From Kaistella yonginensis (GTDB taxonomy: Bacteria; Bacteroidota; Bacteroidia; Flavobacteriales; Weeksellaceae): a stretch of 64,000 nucleotides of DNA. The stretch is taken from contig NZ_JAUFQB010000021.1 in assembly GCF_030409525.1 (NCBI RefSeq), positions 22,505 to 86,504 of the forward strand, given 5' to 3'. Below the pieces are notes generated by a model. It made no database searches. It was not told the origin of the DNA and saw only the letters and a program-made list of their open reading frames with translations. This document shows, piece by piece, positions 1 to 7,941 of this stretch. Position 1 is the first letter of the stretch, and every line of letters starts with the position of its first letter. Both the position numbers and the translations under genes were made by a program.

Positions 1-328
1 GCTCGAAAACCTCTATAATTTCAGTGGTATTTTCATCGATTTCTTTAAAATAGACTTCAATGGTTCTGCCATCTTTTAGAATACTTTTCACGTATTCTTT
101 ATCTCTAATTTCCACAATGTCACCCGCAAAGTTATATCCGAAGCTTTTGTCTTTATATTCTAACCGATAATCAAATGATCCTCCTTCACGAAAATCAATA
201 TCGGCATTGGTGCAATGCCAATTTGGTGTGGTGAAATTCCATTTTACAATATGCTTTGGATTGTAAAAATAATCCCAAACTTTTTGAATGGGTTTTAAAA
301 TTGTAATGTTAATCGTTATCGGCTCCAT
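1..328 (-). CDS. SRPBCC / AHSA1-like protein, 3' end cut by window edge
   Basis: Reading the minus strand from the ATG at 328 gives an open frame to the window edge (109 codons; the stop lies outside). The N-terminus MEPITINITILKPIQKVWDYF, with tryptophan and aromatic residues just after (KWNF, PNWHC), and the later segments FREGGSFDYRLEYKD and FAGDIVEI fit the START-like SRPBCC fold, AHSA1 (activator of Hsp90 ATPase homologue-like) branch. Such stand-alone bacterial proteins have a hydrophobic ligand cavity, but their substrates are mostly unknown. About 25-30 C-terminal residues are probably missing, judging from the family length of 130-150. The gene is monocistronic as far as can be seen. 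Confidence 0.75.
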   Translation of the reverse strand, partial: MEPITINITILKPIQKVWDYFYNPKHIVKWNFTTPNWHCTNADIDFREGGSFDYRLEYKDKSFGYNFAGDIVEIRDKEYVKSILKDGRTIEVYFKEIDENTTEIIEVFE

Positions 329-511
329 AGATTATTTTTTATAAAAATACGGAATAATTTTCATATTTGTGAGGACGGTGTAAACGCACTGGTTATTTAT
401 TTATTTTTTGCTAAAAATTCTGCTAAATTATGAGCCTATTTAAATTTGCTTTCAAATAAAATTTCTTTTTCCCCAAAACTAAAGGGTGGAAAATTATTTA
501 GAAATTCATCT

Positions 512-553
512 TAAAAAAAAATTCTTGCCAGTTTTGTATTACTAACAAGAATT
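512..553 (-). terminator. Rho-independent terminator of tpx
   Basis: Just after the tpx stop on the minus strand, an inverted repeat pairs 542-553 with 520-531 (AATTCTTG arms, two internal mismatches). A run of U (A tract at 513-520 on the plus strand) follows directly. Confidence 0.7.
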
Positions 554-571
554 CCATCAATTATTATATAA

Positions 572-1069
572 TTATTTTAGAGCCTCTAATGCCTTTTCGT
601 AGTTGGGTTCTTGTGCGATTTCTGGTACTTGTTCTGTATACAGAACTTTTCCGTTTTCATCGGCCACAATAACTGCTCTACTCAACAATCCCTGCATGGG
701 TGAATCCTTGATTGTAACGCCATAATCCTCACCAAAAGTCCCACGGAAGTCTGATAAGCTCACTACATTATCTAGACCTTCAGCAGCACAAAAACGTTTA
801 AGTGCAAAAGGCAAATCTCTGGAAACATTGATCACCACAGCATCTTTGTATTTGGCAGCTTCTTCATTAAACTTCCTTGCAGAAGCGGCACACACGCCCG
901 TATCAATGCTTGGGAAAATATTAAATACTTTTTTCTTGGAAGAAAAATCCTGATTCGATTTGGTTTTCAATTCCTCATCAATTAATTCAAAAGTTTTTAC
1001 TGTACTTCCTACTTCAGGTAAATTCCCGCTGGTTTGAACGGGATTACCGTGCAATGTAATATCTGCCAT
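572..1069 (-). CDS. tpx: Thiol peroxidase (atypical 2-Cys peroxiredoxin Tpx)
   Basis: This gene reduces H2O2 and organic/lipid hydroperoxides in the cell using thioredoxin as electron donor. The 165-residue length is normal for Tpx. The peroxidatic cysteine is C60 in PSIDTGVC. The resolving cysteine is C94 in LKRFCAAEGL. The pair and its 34-residue spacing match the atypical 2-Cys Tpx class. The downstream SDFR and PMQGLLSRAV segments are also Tpx hallmarks. A TAATTTTG -7 box lies at 1093-1100 on the minus strand, 24 nt before the ATG, and a terminator follows the stop, so the gene appears to be a single unit. Identification is by motif and is secure. Confidence 0.95.
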   Translation of the reverse strand: MADITLHGNPVQTSGNLPEVGSTVKTFELIDEELKTKSNQDFSSKKKVFNIFPSIDTGVCAASARKFNEEAAKYKDAVVINVSRDLPFALKRFCAAEGLDNVVSLSDFRGTFGEDYGVTIKDSPMQGLLSRAVIVADENGKVLYTEQVPEIAQEPNYEKALEALK

Positions 1070-1092
1070 AATTGTATTTATTTATATTGATT

Positions 1093-1100
1093 CAAAATTA
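1093..1100 (-). promoter_or_regulatory. Bacteroidota -7 box of tpx (TAATTTTG)
   Basis: TAATTTTG on the minus strand matches the Bacteroidota TAnnTTTG -7 consensus and lies 24 nt upstream of the tpx ATG. No good TTG at the -33 position is visible. Confidence 0.45.
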
Positions 1101-1175
1101 GGAAAAATAAAATCATTGAGGAAAAATTGAAAGTTAAATTAATCTTAATATTGAGGAGTTTAAAAAATTAACCGA

Positions 1176-1655
1176 TCACTCTTCTACAATGTTCGATATT
1201 TCTAAAATCTTTAGTAAATCTATTGCAGTCATATAGCCTGTGTGTTGGAAAACAATTTCATGCTTGGGATTTAACAATACTAAAGTAGGATAAGAAACTT
1301 GCCCAGCGGAACTTCCTAAGGCCAGTGCTAATTCATGATACCCAGTTTTGACGCCCGTTGGCTGGTAAGTAAAAACAGCATCAGCAAATGCAATAGTCGA
1401 TTTTTCTTCCCCATTAAGCGCTACGAAATAAAATTTTTCTTTTAATAAATCCTGCACTTTATTATTTTTAAAGGTTGAATTTTGCATGGTTTTACAGTAC
1501 GAACACCAATCGGTATGAAGAAAAACAAGGAGATTTCTCTTTTCAGTCTTTTGAAGATTTTCTACATTTTCAAGAGGATGAATTTTTGATTGCGAAAAAC
1601 CCCGCATCAAAGTTCCTATAAAAAAAAGTGTAAAAAATAAGGTTAGCGGTTTCAT
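1176..1655 (-). CDS. Secreted thioredoxin-family protein partnered with TonB receptor
   Basis: The 159-residue protein has a hydrophobic N-terminal signal (MKPLTLFFTLFFIGTLMRGF, cleavage likely near GFSQ). A thioredoxin fold follows, with the redox motif WCSYC (C51 and C54) in FLHTDWCSYCKTM. The segment VSYPTLVLLNP supplies the cis-proline loop (SYPT). It is therefore expected to act as a thiol reductase or sensor in the periplasm. It starts 4 nt after the stop of the upstream TonB receptor gene and is clearly in the same operon. That receptor carries an unusual CxxC (NCNIC) in its plug, so this thioredoxin may keep that pair reduced (inference). Exact subfamily is uncertain (Thioredoxin-7/DUF255-like). 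Confidence 0.85.
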   Translation of the reverse strand: MKPLTLFFTLFFIGTLMRGFSQSKIHPLENVENLQKTEKRNLLVFLHTDWCSYCKTMQNSTFKNNKVQDLLKEKFYFVALNGEEKSTIAFADAVFTYQPTGVKTGYHELALALGSSAGQVSYPTLVLLNPKHEIVFQHTGYMTAIDLLKILEISNIVEE

Positions 1656-1659
1656 CGAA

Positions 1660-3945
1660 TTATTTTAAAGTAAATTTCAGCCCAAGAAAACCACGTATCC
1701 CCTGATTTGGAGCATATACGTAATTGGGATCAAAAGTTAGTGCGTACGGGTTTTCTGGCGTTGCCACGGCTTGGCCATCAGCATCAAATTGTACTTGTTT
1801 ATCAAACGGATCATGTGCTCTTGAAATAAGAAACGGATTTCCTTTAGTCGGCGTCCAGTTTAAAATGTTTTTCACACCAGCATAGATTTCAAAGTTCTTA
1901 AAACCATCAAAAGTAAACTGAATATTTTGAATACTCCACCAGGGCGAATACGGTTTTCTAGGATCTAAATCTCCTAACAAAGGTAAACGCATGGGCCCAT
2001 AAATGTTTCCGGTATAATCAATCACCATTTTCCACGGCCGTATTATATAGGAAACCGCCCAGGTTCCTGTGAAATTTTCTGTTAAGATCTGATGTTCAGT
2101 AAATCCGTCGGAGGTAAGTGTATTTTCCATGATTGTACCACCCAAAATAACCTTTAACCCGTTTGCAAAATTAAAGTCAGAATTTAGACTGACTCCTCTA
2201 CTGACTGCGAAACCATCAATATTATCATAAATAATTTGCACTGTATTGGTTTCGTAATCGGGCACAATTCTATAGGTAAAATAAGTATAAAAAGCACTCG
2301 CATCTAAAGTAATATTGGAGCCTGAACCGAAATACATTTTTTTAATGTAGTTAAGATTGGCATTATATGATTTTTCTGGTTTCAAATCAGTTAAAACCAC
2401 CACCTCTCGCGCACCGGTTAAAGCAGCATGATCTTCTGTGAAGAGGTTTACCACGCGGAATCCGGTGCCCGCATTGAGTCTTAAAATATTATTTTGATTG
2501 ATGGACCATTTATAAGCCAGACGAGGAGTAAAGATATTTCCATGAATCGTATTATAATCATAGCGAAAACCCAAAAGTAATTTATGATGCGCTGTTAAAT
2601 TAATTTCATCCTGAAAAAAGATTCCTGGAAGAACTATTTTCTCGGAATCGTTTTCGCCTGAAATACTTGAAGTTCCCACCGTATTATCATCATAAAAGGT
2701 ATATCGCAACGCGGCACCCAATAGCAAATCGTGTAATCCTGCTTTTTTATCCCACGTCAACTGACCGAAACCAATTTTCTGCGTAGCGATATAAGAAGTT
2801 TCCCCATAACGGCTGTCCTGTTCGTGATTTACGAATGAGAATCCTAAAAATAGGTTCTCTTTTACAGGAAGTTGATAATTTCCAAAAACCTCAACACGGT
2901 TGGTATAGATGCTTTCACCATAAATTTCATCACCACCTCGGAACGATTTATTCCAGCGCATATCCCCGCCCCAACGGTCTTCATACATATATCTAGCAGC
3001 TACGGAAAACAGTCGGTTTTCTTTTCGGTGGAAATTCCATTTTTGGAAAACAGAAATTCGGTCTTGCAAGGTAATGTCTGTGAAATTATCATGATTATCA
3101 TCAATTTTGTTTTGGTAATTAAAGTAGTTAATTCCGGTGAGGACTTTTGCTTTCTTTCCTGCACTAAACTTAAAACCTAGATCTAAATTATATTCTCCCC
3201 AAGTGGTCGAAAAAAGATCAGCACTAAATAAGGGAGCATTCTGAGGATTTTTCGTAATCACATTGATCAAACCACCCACTGCTTCACTACCGTAAAGTGA
3301 AGATGCAGGCCCTTTGACAATTTCAATTCTTTCTACCAATGAATTTGGAATGCCAGCCAAACCATATACGGTTCCGAGTGAACTTACAATCGGCATTCCA
3401 TCAATCAAAATCATGGTGTAAGGACCTTCTAAACCATTGATGTGAATATCGCCTGTGGAGCAGATATTACAATTCAACTGTGGTCGTACCCCATTTACAT
3501 TTTGCAAGGCATCAAAAATACTGGGTGTCGGGTTTTTCTTAAAATAAGCGGGCGCATATACTTCTACCGCAACCGGACTATCTGATCTTCGCACTGATTT
3601 TAAAGTTCCGGTGACGACTACATCTTCAATATCAGCACCTCTGTCGAGCGGTTCTAAATTAATCTCAAAATTTAACTGATCCTCTTTCTTTAACAATATC
3701 TCTTTATAGAAAGCTTGAAAACCATCTACTTTTACGCTTAACTTATAGTGGTCAGGTGGGATTTCATCAAATCGGAAAACACCTAAGCTATCTGTAAATA
3801 CAGCATATGGTGTTCCTTCTAAAGAAACATGAGCGGCAATTTTTGTTGTTCCCTCTCCATTAATTCTCCCCGAAATCGCAGCATTTTGACCAAAACTAAA
3901 ATTTGCCATCAGCAAAAGTGCCCCAAACATTAATCCTTTTATCAT
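1660..3945 (-). CDS. TonB-dependent outer-membrane receptor, iron-type regulation
   Basis: The 761-residue protein has a signal peptide (about 1-20, ending FSFGQ). A carboxypeptidase-regulatory-like beta-sandwich follows (about 22-98), then a TonB-box-like EDVVVTGT (107-114), a plug domain (about 118-235, ending VGGLINVITKNP) and a 22-strand-type barrel to a C-terminal FTLK. The plug contains C159 and C162 (NCNIC) before GDIHINGLEGPY, a feature of a CirA/BtuB-like subgroup. The substrate cannot be read from the sequence. A DtxR-like box fills the promoter spacer upstream, so uptake of iron or an iron chelate is the best inference. The thioredoxin gene is 4 nt downstream. Confidence 0.9.
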   Translation of the reverse strand: MIKGLMFGALLLMANFSFGQNAAISGRINGEGTTKIAAHVSLEGTPYAVFTDSLGVFRFDEIPPDHYKLSVKVDGFQAFYKEILLKKEDQLNFEINLEPLDRGADIEDVVVTGTLKSVRRSDSPVAVEVYAPAYFKKNPTPSIFDALQNVNGVRPQLNCNICSTGDIHINGLEGPYTMILIDGMPIVSSLGTVYGLAGIPNSLVERIEIVKGPASSLYGSEAVGGLINVITKNPQNAPLFSADLFSTTWGEYNLDLGFKFSAGKKAKVLTGINYFNYQNKIDDNHDNFTDITLQDRISVFQKWNFHRKENRLFSVAARYMYEDRWGGDMRWNKSFRGGDEIYGESIYTNRVEVFGNYQLPVKENLFLGFSFVNHEQDSRYGETSYIATQKIGFGQLTWDKKAGLHDLLLGAALRYTFYDDNTVGTSSISGENDSEKIVLPGIFFQDEINLTAHHKLLLGFRYDYNTIHGNIFTPRLAYKWSINQNNILRLNAGTGFRVVNLFTEDHAALTGAREVVVLTDLKPEKSYNANLNYIKKMYFGSGSNITLDASAFYTYFTYRIVPDYETNTVQIIYDNIDGFAVSRGVSLNSDFNFANGLKVILGGTIMENTLTSDGFTEHQILTENFTGTWAVSYIIRPWKMVIDYTGNIYGPMRLPLLGDLDPRKPYSPWWSIQNIQFTFDGFKNFEIYAGVKNILNWTPTKGNPFLISRAHDPFDKQVQFDADGQAVATPENPYALTFDPNYVYAPNQGIRGFLGLKFTLK

Positions 3946-3964
3946 TATATTTAAGTTATAAAGG

Positions 3965-3995
3965 CAAAACTACAAAAGTTAGCCTAATCTAACAA
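3965..3995 (-). promoter_or_regulatory. Promoter of the TonB receptor operon with DtxR-like operator in its spacer
   Basis: On the minus strand TTG (3995-3993), 20 nt of spacer and TAGTTTTG (3972-3965) form a complete Bacteroidota promoter. The spacer contains TTAGATTAGGCTAACTTTT (3992-3974), which agrees with the DtxR/IdeR consensus TTAGGTTAGGCTAACCTAA at 15 of 19 positions. It also contains the perfect inverted repeat GTTAG-N6-CTAAC (3978-3993). Confidence 0.6.
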
Positions 3996-4020
3996 ATAAA
4001 AAAAAGATCGAAATTAATTT

Positions 4021-4593
4021 TTAGTTTTCAATGACAAGATCGTATTGATCTAAAAGGCCGGAGATTGCCATCAGCGAGAATTTGGCTTTTTTTAGGCGGT
4101 TTTTTTCGGGATCGATAGAATAATTGTAGGCAGTGCGAAAATCTGCTTTATCTAAAATGCTGTTTATAAAAATAGATTGAGCAAGATCACATTGATCAAA
4201 AACAACTTGAGTCAGATTGGATTCTGAAAAATCGATTTCACGCAATTGGCAATCTTTAAAAATAGTTTTTTTGATATTCATTTGGAAAAAAGTCGAATGA
4301 TTCACTTGGCAATTTTCGAAAGAAAACGAAAGTCCAAAATCGTTACAAGTCTCAAATTGCAGTCCGAGCATTTTACAGCCAATGAATTTCACCTCTCGCA
4401 ATACCGTTCCGTGCAAAAGCGCCAAGCTGAAATTACACTCCTGAAATTCACAATCCAAAAATTTGAATTCACTGAGATTTGCTTCTTCAAAATTGCAATT
4501 TCTAAAAACACAGCTTTCATATTCTCCTTTAAGAAAAGAAGTATGGGTAAAATCTAGTTTGTTAAAATTTTGATTTTGTGAATTCTGTGACAT
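4021..4593 (-). CDS. Pentapeptide-repeat protein
   Basis: This 190-residue cytoplasmic protein is built almost wholly of A(D/N)LxF-type pentapeptides (for example CNFEEANLSEFKFLDCEF and STFFQMNIKKTIFKDC), predicting a right-handed quadrilateral beta-helix. The C-terminal segment DPEKNRLKKAKFSL followed by GLLDQYDLVIE is typical of the Qnr/MfpA-like branch found as housekeeping genes in many genomes. Members of that fold can mimic DNA and protect gyrase, but nothing here shows quinolone resistance, and most chromosomal relatives have no known role. It stands alone between the iron receptor operon and an interrupted secreted-protein gene. Confidence 0.85.
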   Translation of the reverse strand: MSQNSQNQNFNKLDFTHTSFLKGEYESCVFRNCNFEEANLSEFKFLDCEFQECNFSLALLHGTVLREVKFIGCKMLGLQFETCNDFGLSFSFENCQVNHSTFFQMNIKKTIFKDCQLREIDFSESNLTQVVFDQCDLAQSIFINSILDKADFRTAYNYSIDPEKNRLKKAKFSLMAISGLLDQYDLVIEN

Positions 4594-4674
4594 TGATATT
4601 TCCTTATTTCAAATTATTTTTTCGGAGCGGTCTAGCAAGAATAGTCGCCAATTTATCAGGAGCTTTAAGGCAAT

Positions 4675-5256
4675 TTACTTTTTCTTATTTAACGACTTGA
4701 CCGTCTTCCCATAGACTTTTTCGAAGCTTTTGTCTTTGTTTACATTGATAATCCCTTCAGAAAAATAAGCAATAAATCTTGACGGATCAGCTTTGGTCTC
4801 ATTTTAACAATCTCTCTGCTGCGCATCAAAAATTAAAACAGAGGCGTACATTTCCGTCCAATTCTCTTTGCCATCGCAATAAACGGTGTATAGATTTACA
4901 TCATCATCAAAAAGCTTTACTTTTTCCCACACTAAAATAGGATGCCTTTCTGCAGACGGTTTAATTTCTTTGCTCCATTTCCCAAACCGTTCAAACATTA
5001 CCTTTTTCGTATTCATCGCTGAACTTACAGCGTGAAAACGCAATTCATTTACAGCAATAGCACTATCTTTAAGCTGAATTTTTTCCAGCGTATAATTTAG
5101 GTACCCGTTTTCGAAAATTACGGGTGTATTAGGATTTGCTGTACTACGCGGAACTCCTACACCACTTATCTGACTGCTCCCATTTTTGGAATTATCTTGC
5201 GCTTTAGAATAAACCGTTACTAAAATTATCGCTAAAATAAAAAATTTGTTTTTCAT
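4675..5256 (-). pseudogene. Secreted protein of unknown function, interrupted by an in-frame TAA
   Basis: The first part (5256 down to the TAA at 4806-4804) encodes 150 residues with a signal peptide (MKNKFFILAIILVTVYSKAQ). After the stop the same frame runs for 42 more sense codons (NETKADPSRFIAYFSEG, then VNKDKSFEKVYGKTVKSLN) before a second stop at 4677-4675. That stretch is lysine-rich and has normal coding character. The simplest reading is a nonsense mutation in a gene of about 193 codons. A truncated but still functional 150-residue product is possible, as is a sequencing error. I do not recognise the family. The conserved-looking core is YLNYTLEKIQLKD and the tail FEKVYGKTV. Confidence 0.6.
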
Positions 5257-5319
5257 TTTGATTTCGAAAATTAAAAATTAAAATTGATTATACTCGTCAA
5301 TAAATAATTTGGTCATTGA

Positions 5320-6294
5320 CTATAGTTCCACCGATTTTCTCCATCTTTTTTCACGCCACACCTTTTGCTCTTCTTTGGTTAAAAACGACCACGCGATAAT
5401 CCGGCTTGATTTATTACCTGTTCCCATAGGAATGGTTTTAATTTGCACTACTTCAAGCGCATTCAATGCTTTATAAATTCCTTTTAGATTCGATTGTTTC
5501 GAGACCAAAGTCGAAAACCAAAAAAAGTTCTGCGCAAATTCCCGACTTTCGCTAATCATGTCGTGAATAAACTGAGACTCGCCACCCTCACAAATCAGTT
5601 CATTGCTTAGGCCAGCAAAGTTAAGTTCTGGTCGGACGGTTTTTTTACCAGCTAGATTTTTCACTTTACGGTGACTTCCTTTTTGCGCTTCCTCGGTCGA
5701 AGAATGAAAAGGTGGATTACACATTGAAAAATCAAATTTTTGATCATTATTGATTATTCCTTTAAAAAAATATTGTGAATCTTCCTGTAAGCGAATTTCT
5801 ATTTTTCCTTCTAATATTGAATTTGAACTGACAATATTTTTGGCCGCCTCAATCGATTTCGGCTCAATATCAGTTCCGATAAAATCCCAACCGTAGGCGG
5901 AAACACCAATAATTGGGTAAATAGAACTGGCGCCAACACCTATATCTAGAACTTTAATGGTTTCACCAGAAGGCAATTCACCAAAATTACTTTGACTTAA
6001 TAGATCAGCCATATAATGCAGATAATCAGCTCTGCCAGGAATGGGCGGACATAAATTCTCATCCGGAAAATCCCAGTTTTTAATATCGTAATAATGATTT
6101 AACAAGGCTTTGTTGAGTAATTTTACCGCTAAAGGATTGGCAAAATTAACCGATTCAACACCATATTTATTAATGGTTAGGTGTGCAGACAATTCAGGCA
6201 CAGCGATTTTAAGCGCCTCTAAATCATAGCGCTCGCGGTTTATATTTCTTGGATGAAGTCTTATTTTTTCTGATGTATTTTTCTCTGTGGACAT
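5320..6294 (-). CDS. rlmF: 23S rRNA (adenine(1618)-N6)-methyltransferase RlmF
   Basis: This SAM-dependent enzyme methylates A1618 of 23S rRNA. The 324-residue length is right for the family. Visible motifs are the RlmF-typical N-terminus (LHPRNINRERYDLEAL), SAM motif I VLDIGVGASSIYPIIG, the acidic ribose-binding segment DFIGTDIEPKSIEAAK, and the catalytic NPPF in FSMCNPPFHSS. The downstream KNLAGKKTVRPELNFAG is also characteristic. The gene is divergent from the OFA transporter, with about 270 bp between them. Confidence 0.93.
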   Translation of the reverse strand: MSTEKNTSEKIRLHPRNINRERYDLEALKIAVPELSAHLTINKYGVESVNFANPLAVKLLNKALLNHYYDIKNWDFPDENLCPPIPGRADYLHYMADLLSQSNFGELPSGETIKVLDIGVGASSIYPIIGVSAYGWDFIGTDIEPKSIEAAKNIVSSNSILEGKIEIRLQEDSQYFFKGIINNDQKFDFSMCNPPFHSSTEEAQKGSHRKVKNLAGKKTVRPELNFAGLSNELICEGGESQFIHDMISESREFAQNFFWFSTLVSKQSNLKGIYKALNALEVVQIKTIPMGTGNKSSRIIAWSFLTKEEQKVWREKRWRKSVEL

Positions 6295-6568
6295 AACTTA
6301 GGGTATTTTTTGAAGGAGACCTAGCGTAACGCTACTGCAAAATTTCTTATTTGCAAAGAACGAAAAAAGTAGGTTGGAAACCTAACAAACTTCCTGCGTT
6401 CTTTATATTTCCACCATTATACCTTCGTTTGACAACGATTTTACTTTATTTAAAGTGGTCATTATAATTAAAGGCTATAGAAACAAAAATCATAGCGTAC
6501 AAAATTTAATTGTAAGGAAATAGAAGTAAATTTAGCGGCTAATTTATTATTAAAATAAAAGATTTTTA
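6295..6568. other. Divergent intergenic region rlmF / OFA transporter
   Basis: This 274-bp AT-rich gap must hold both promoters. I see no convincing TAnnTTTG box, no RNA gene and no ORF of interest. A short GCGTAACGC palindrome occurs near 6323. Confidence 0.4.
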
Positions 6569-7852
6569 ATGGCTAAAAAACATTCAAATCGCTGGTTTAT
6601 TGCGATGATGGGAACGCTTCTCCAGGTCATACTAGGAACGGTTTACGCTTGGAGTTTTTTTCAAAAACCCATCATGATTGCATATGGTTGGACCAACGTG
6701 CAAACAATGTGGATCTTCAGTATTGCCATTCTTTTTCTAGGGCTAGCTGCTGCTATTGGTGGAATGATTCTCCCCAAATATGGGCCTCGAAAACTGGCAA
6801 CCTTTGGAGTCCTATTTTATGGATTAGGTTATTTGGTCAGCGCTTATGCAATGTCTATAAACAGTTTGCCGCTTTTCTATTTGGGCTTCGGTTTCATTGG
6901 TGGAATGGGGCTGGGTTTAGGTTATGTAACGCCAGTCGCAACTGTTTCCAAATGGTTTCCTGATAGAAAAGGACTGATTACCGGAATGGTTGTCATGGGA
7001 TTTGGTTTGGGTGCTTTGGTGATGTCGAAAATTATTGCTCCTCTATTTATAAAAAGCGCTGAAGGAGATTTGATGCACGTATTTATTTACATTTCCGGTG
7101 TTATTTTGATTTTAGGAATTCCTGCCGCATGGTGTTTGAAGAATCCACCTCAAGGATTTGTTCCGAAAGGCTATGCGCCTCCGACAGCAAATAAAAACAA
7201 TCAAGAAGTTGAAAATAATCTAACGGTTAGGAAGAGCTTACTTTCACCAAAATTTCTGGGCATGTGGTTGGTTTTTTTCTTTAATATATCAGCTGGAATT
7301 ATGTTGATCAGTATGCAGTCGCCCATGATGCAGGATTTAATTTTGAGGGAAAACCCCACGATCAATACAGAATCTCTTGCTGCGACAGGTGCAACGCTCA
7401 TTGCCATCAGTTCTTTGTTCAATGGTTTGGGTCGATTTCTATGGGGTGGACTTTCAGATTACCTCGGGCGAATCCAGGTTTTTCGACTGATTCTTGGCTC
7501 CCAAATAATCGTTTTCATCGTATTAATATTTACCAGCAATCCTTGGGTTTTTGGTGCCGTGGTTTGCTACATTCTGCTTTGTTATGGTGGTGGATTTGGC
7601 GCAATGCCTTCATTTATTCTCGATGTTTTTCACGAAAAATTGATGCCTGTTATTTATGGGATTATGCTCACCGCTTGGTCAATGGGCGGAATTGTCGGGC
7701 CACAAATCGCCGCATTTATTCGAGATTCTCACACCCAAAACCCGGAGCAAATCGGCTCCAGAACGTATCTGACAGGAATTGTTTTATTAGGAATCGGCTT
7801 TATTATCAGTTTAAGATTAAGCAACACCTCCATCATGAGCCAAAAAAAATAA
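6569..7852 (+). CDS. OFA-family MFS transporter (oxalate/formate antiporter-like)
   Basis: The 427-residue membrane protein shows 12 hydrophobic segments. The N-terminus RWFIAMMGTLLQVILGTVYAW, the region GGMGLGLGYVTPVATVSKWFPDRKGLITG and the later WGGLSDYLGR are signatures of the OFA family (2.A.1.11) of the major facilitator superfamily. Known members exchange oxalate and formate or take up small carboxylates. The substrate here is not determined by sequence, and no oxalate-decarboxylation genes are nearby. No partner gene is adjacent; the next gene is convergent. Confidence 0.9.
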   Translation: MAKKHSNRWFIAMMGTLLQVILGTVYAWSFFQKPIMIAYGWTNVQTMWIFSIAILFLGLAAAIGGMILPKYGPRKLATFGVLFYGLGYLVSAYAMSINSLPLFYLGFGFIGGMGLGLGYVTPVATVSKWFPDRKGLITGMVVMGFGLGALVMSKIIAPLFIKSAEGDLMHVFIYISGVILILGIPAAWCLKNPPQGFVPKGYAPPTANKNNQEVENNLTVRKSLLSPKFLGMWLVFFFNISAGIMLISMQSPMMQDLILRENPTINTESLAATGATLIAISSLFNGLGRFLWGGLSDYLGRIQVFRLILGSQIIVFIVLIFTSNPWVFGAVVCYILLCYGGGFGAMPSFILDVFHEKLMPVIYGIMLTAWSMGGIVGPQIAAFIRDSHTQNPEQIGSRTYLTGIVLLGIGFIISLRLSNTSIMSQKK

Positions 7853-7941
7853 AATTATAATACCTTATTCTCCTTATACGAAATCACTTTTTCTGGCAGC
7901 GACTATTTAAAAGATGAATTAAAATCGATTAAAAACAGCTC

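Noticed and set aside
4021..4593. Pentapeptide protein as a quinolone-resistance Qnr gene
   Set aside because: Only the general fold is shared; chromosomal relatives of this type are common and without known resistance.
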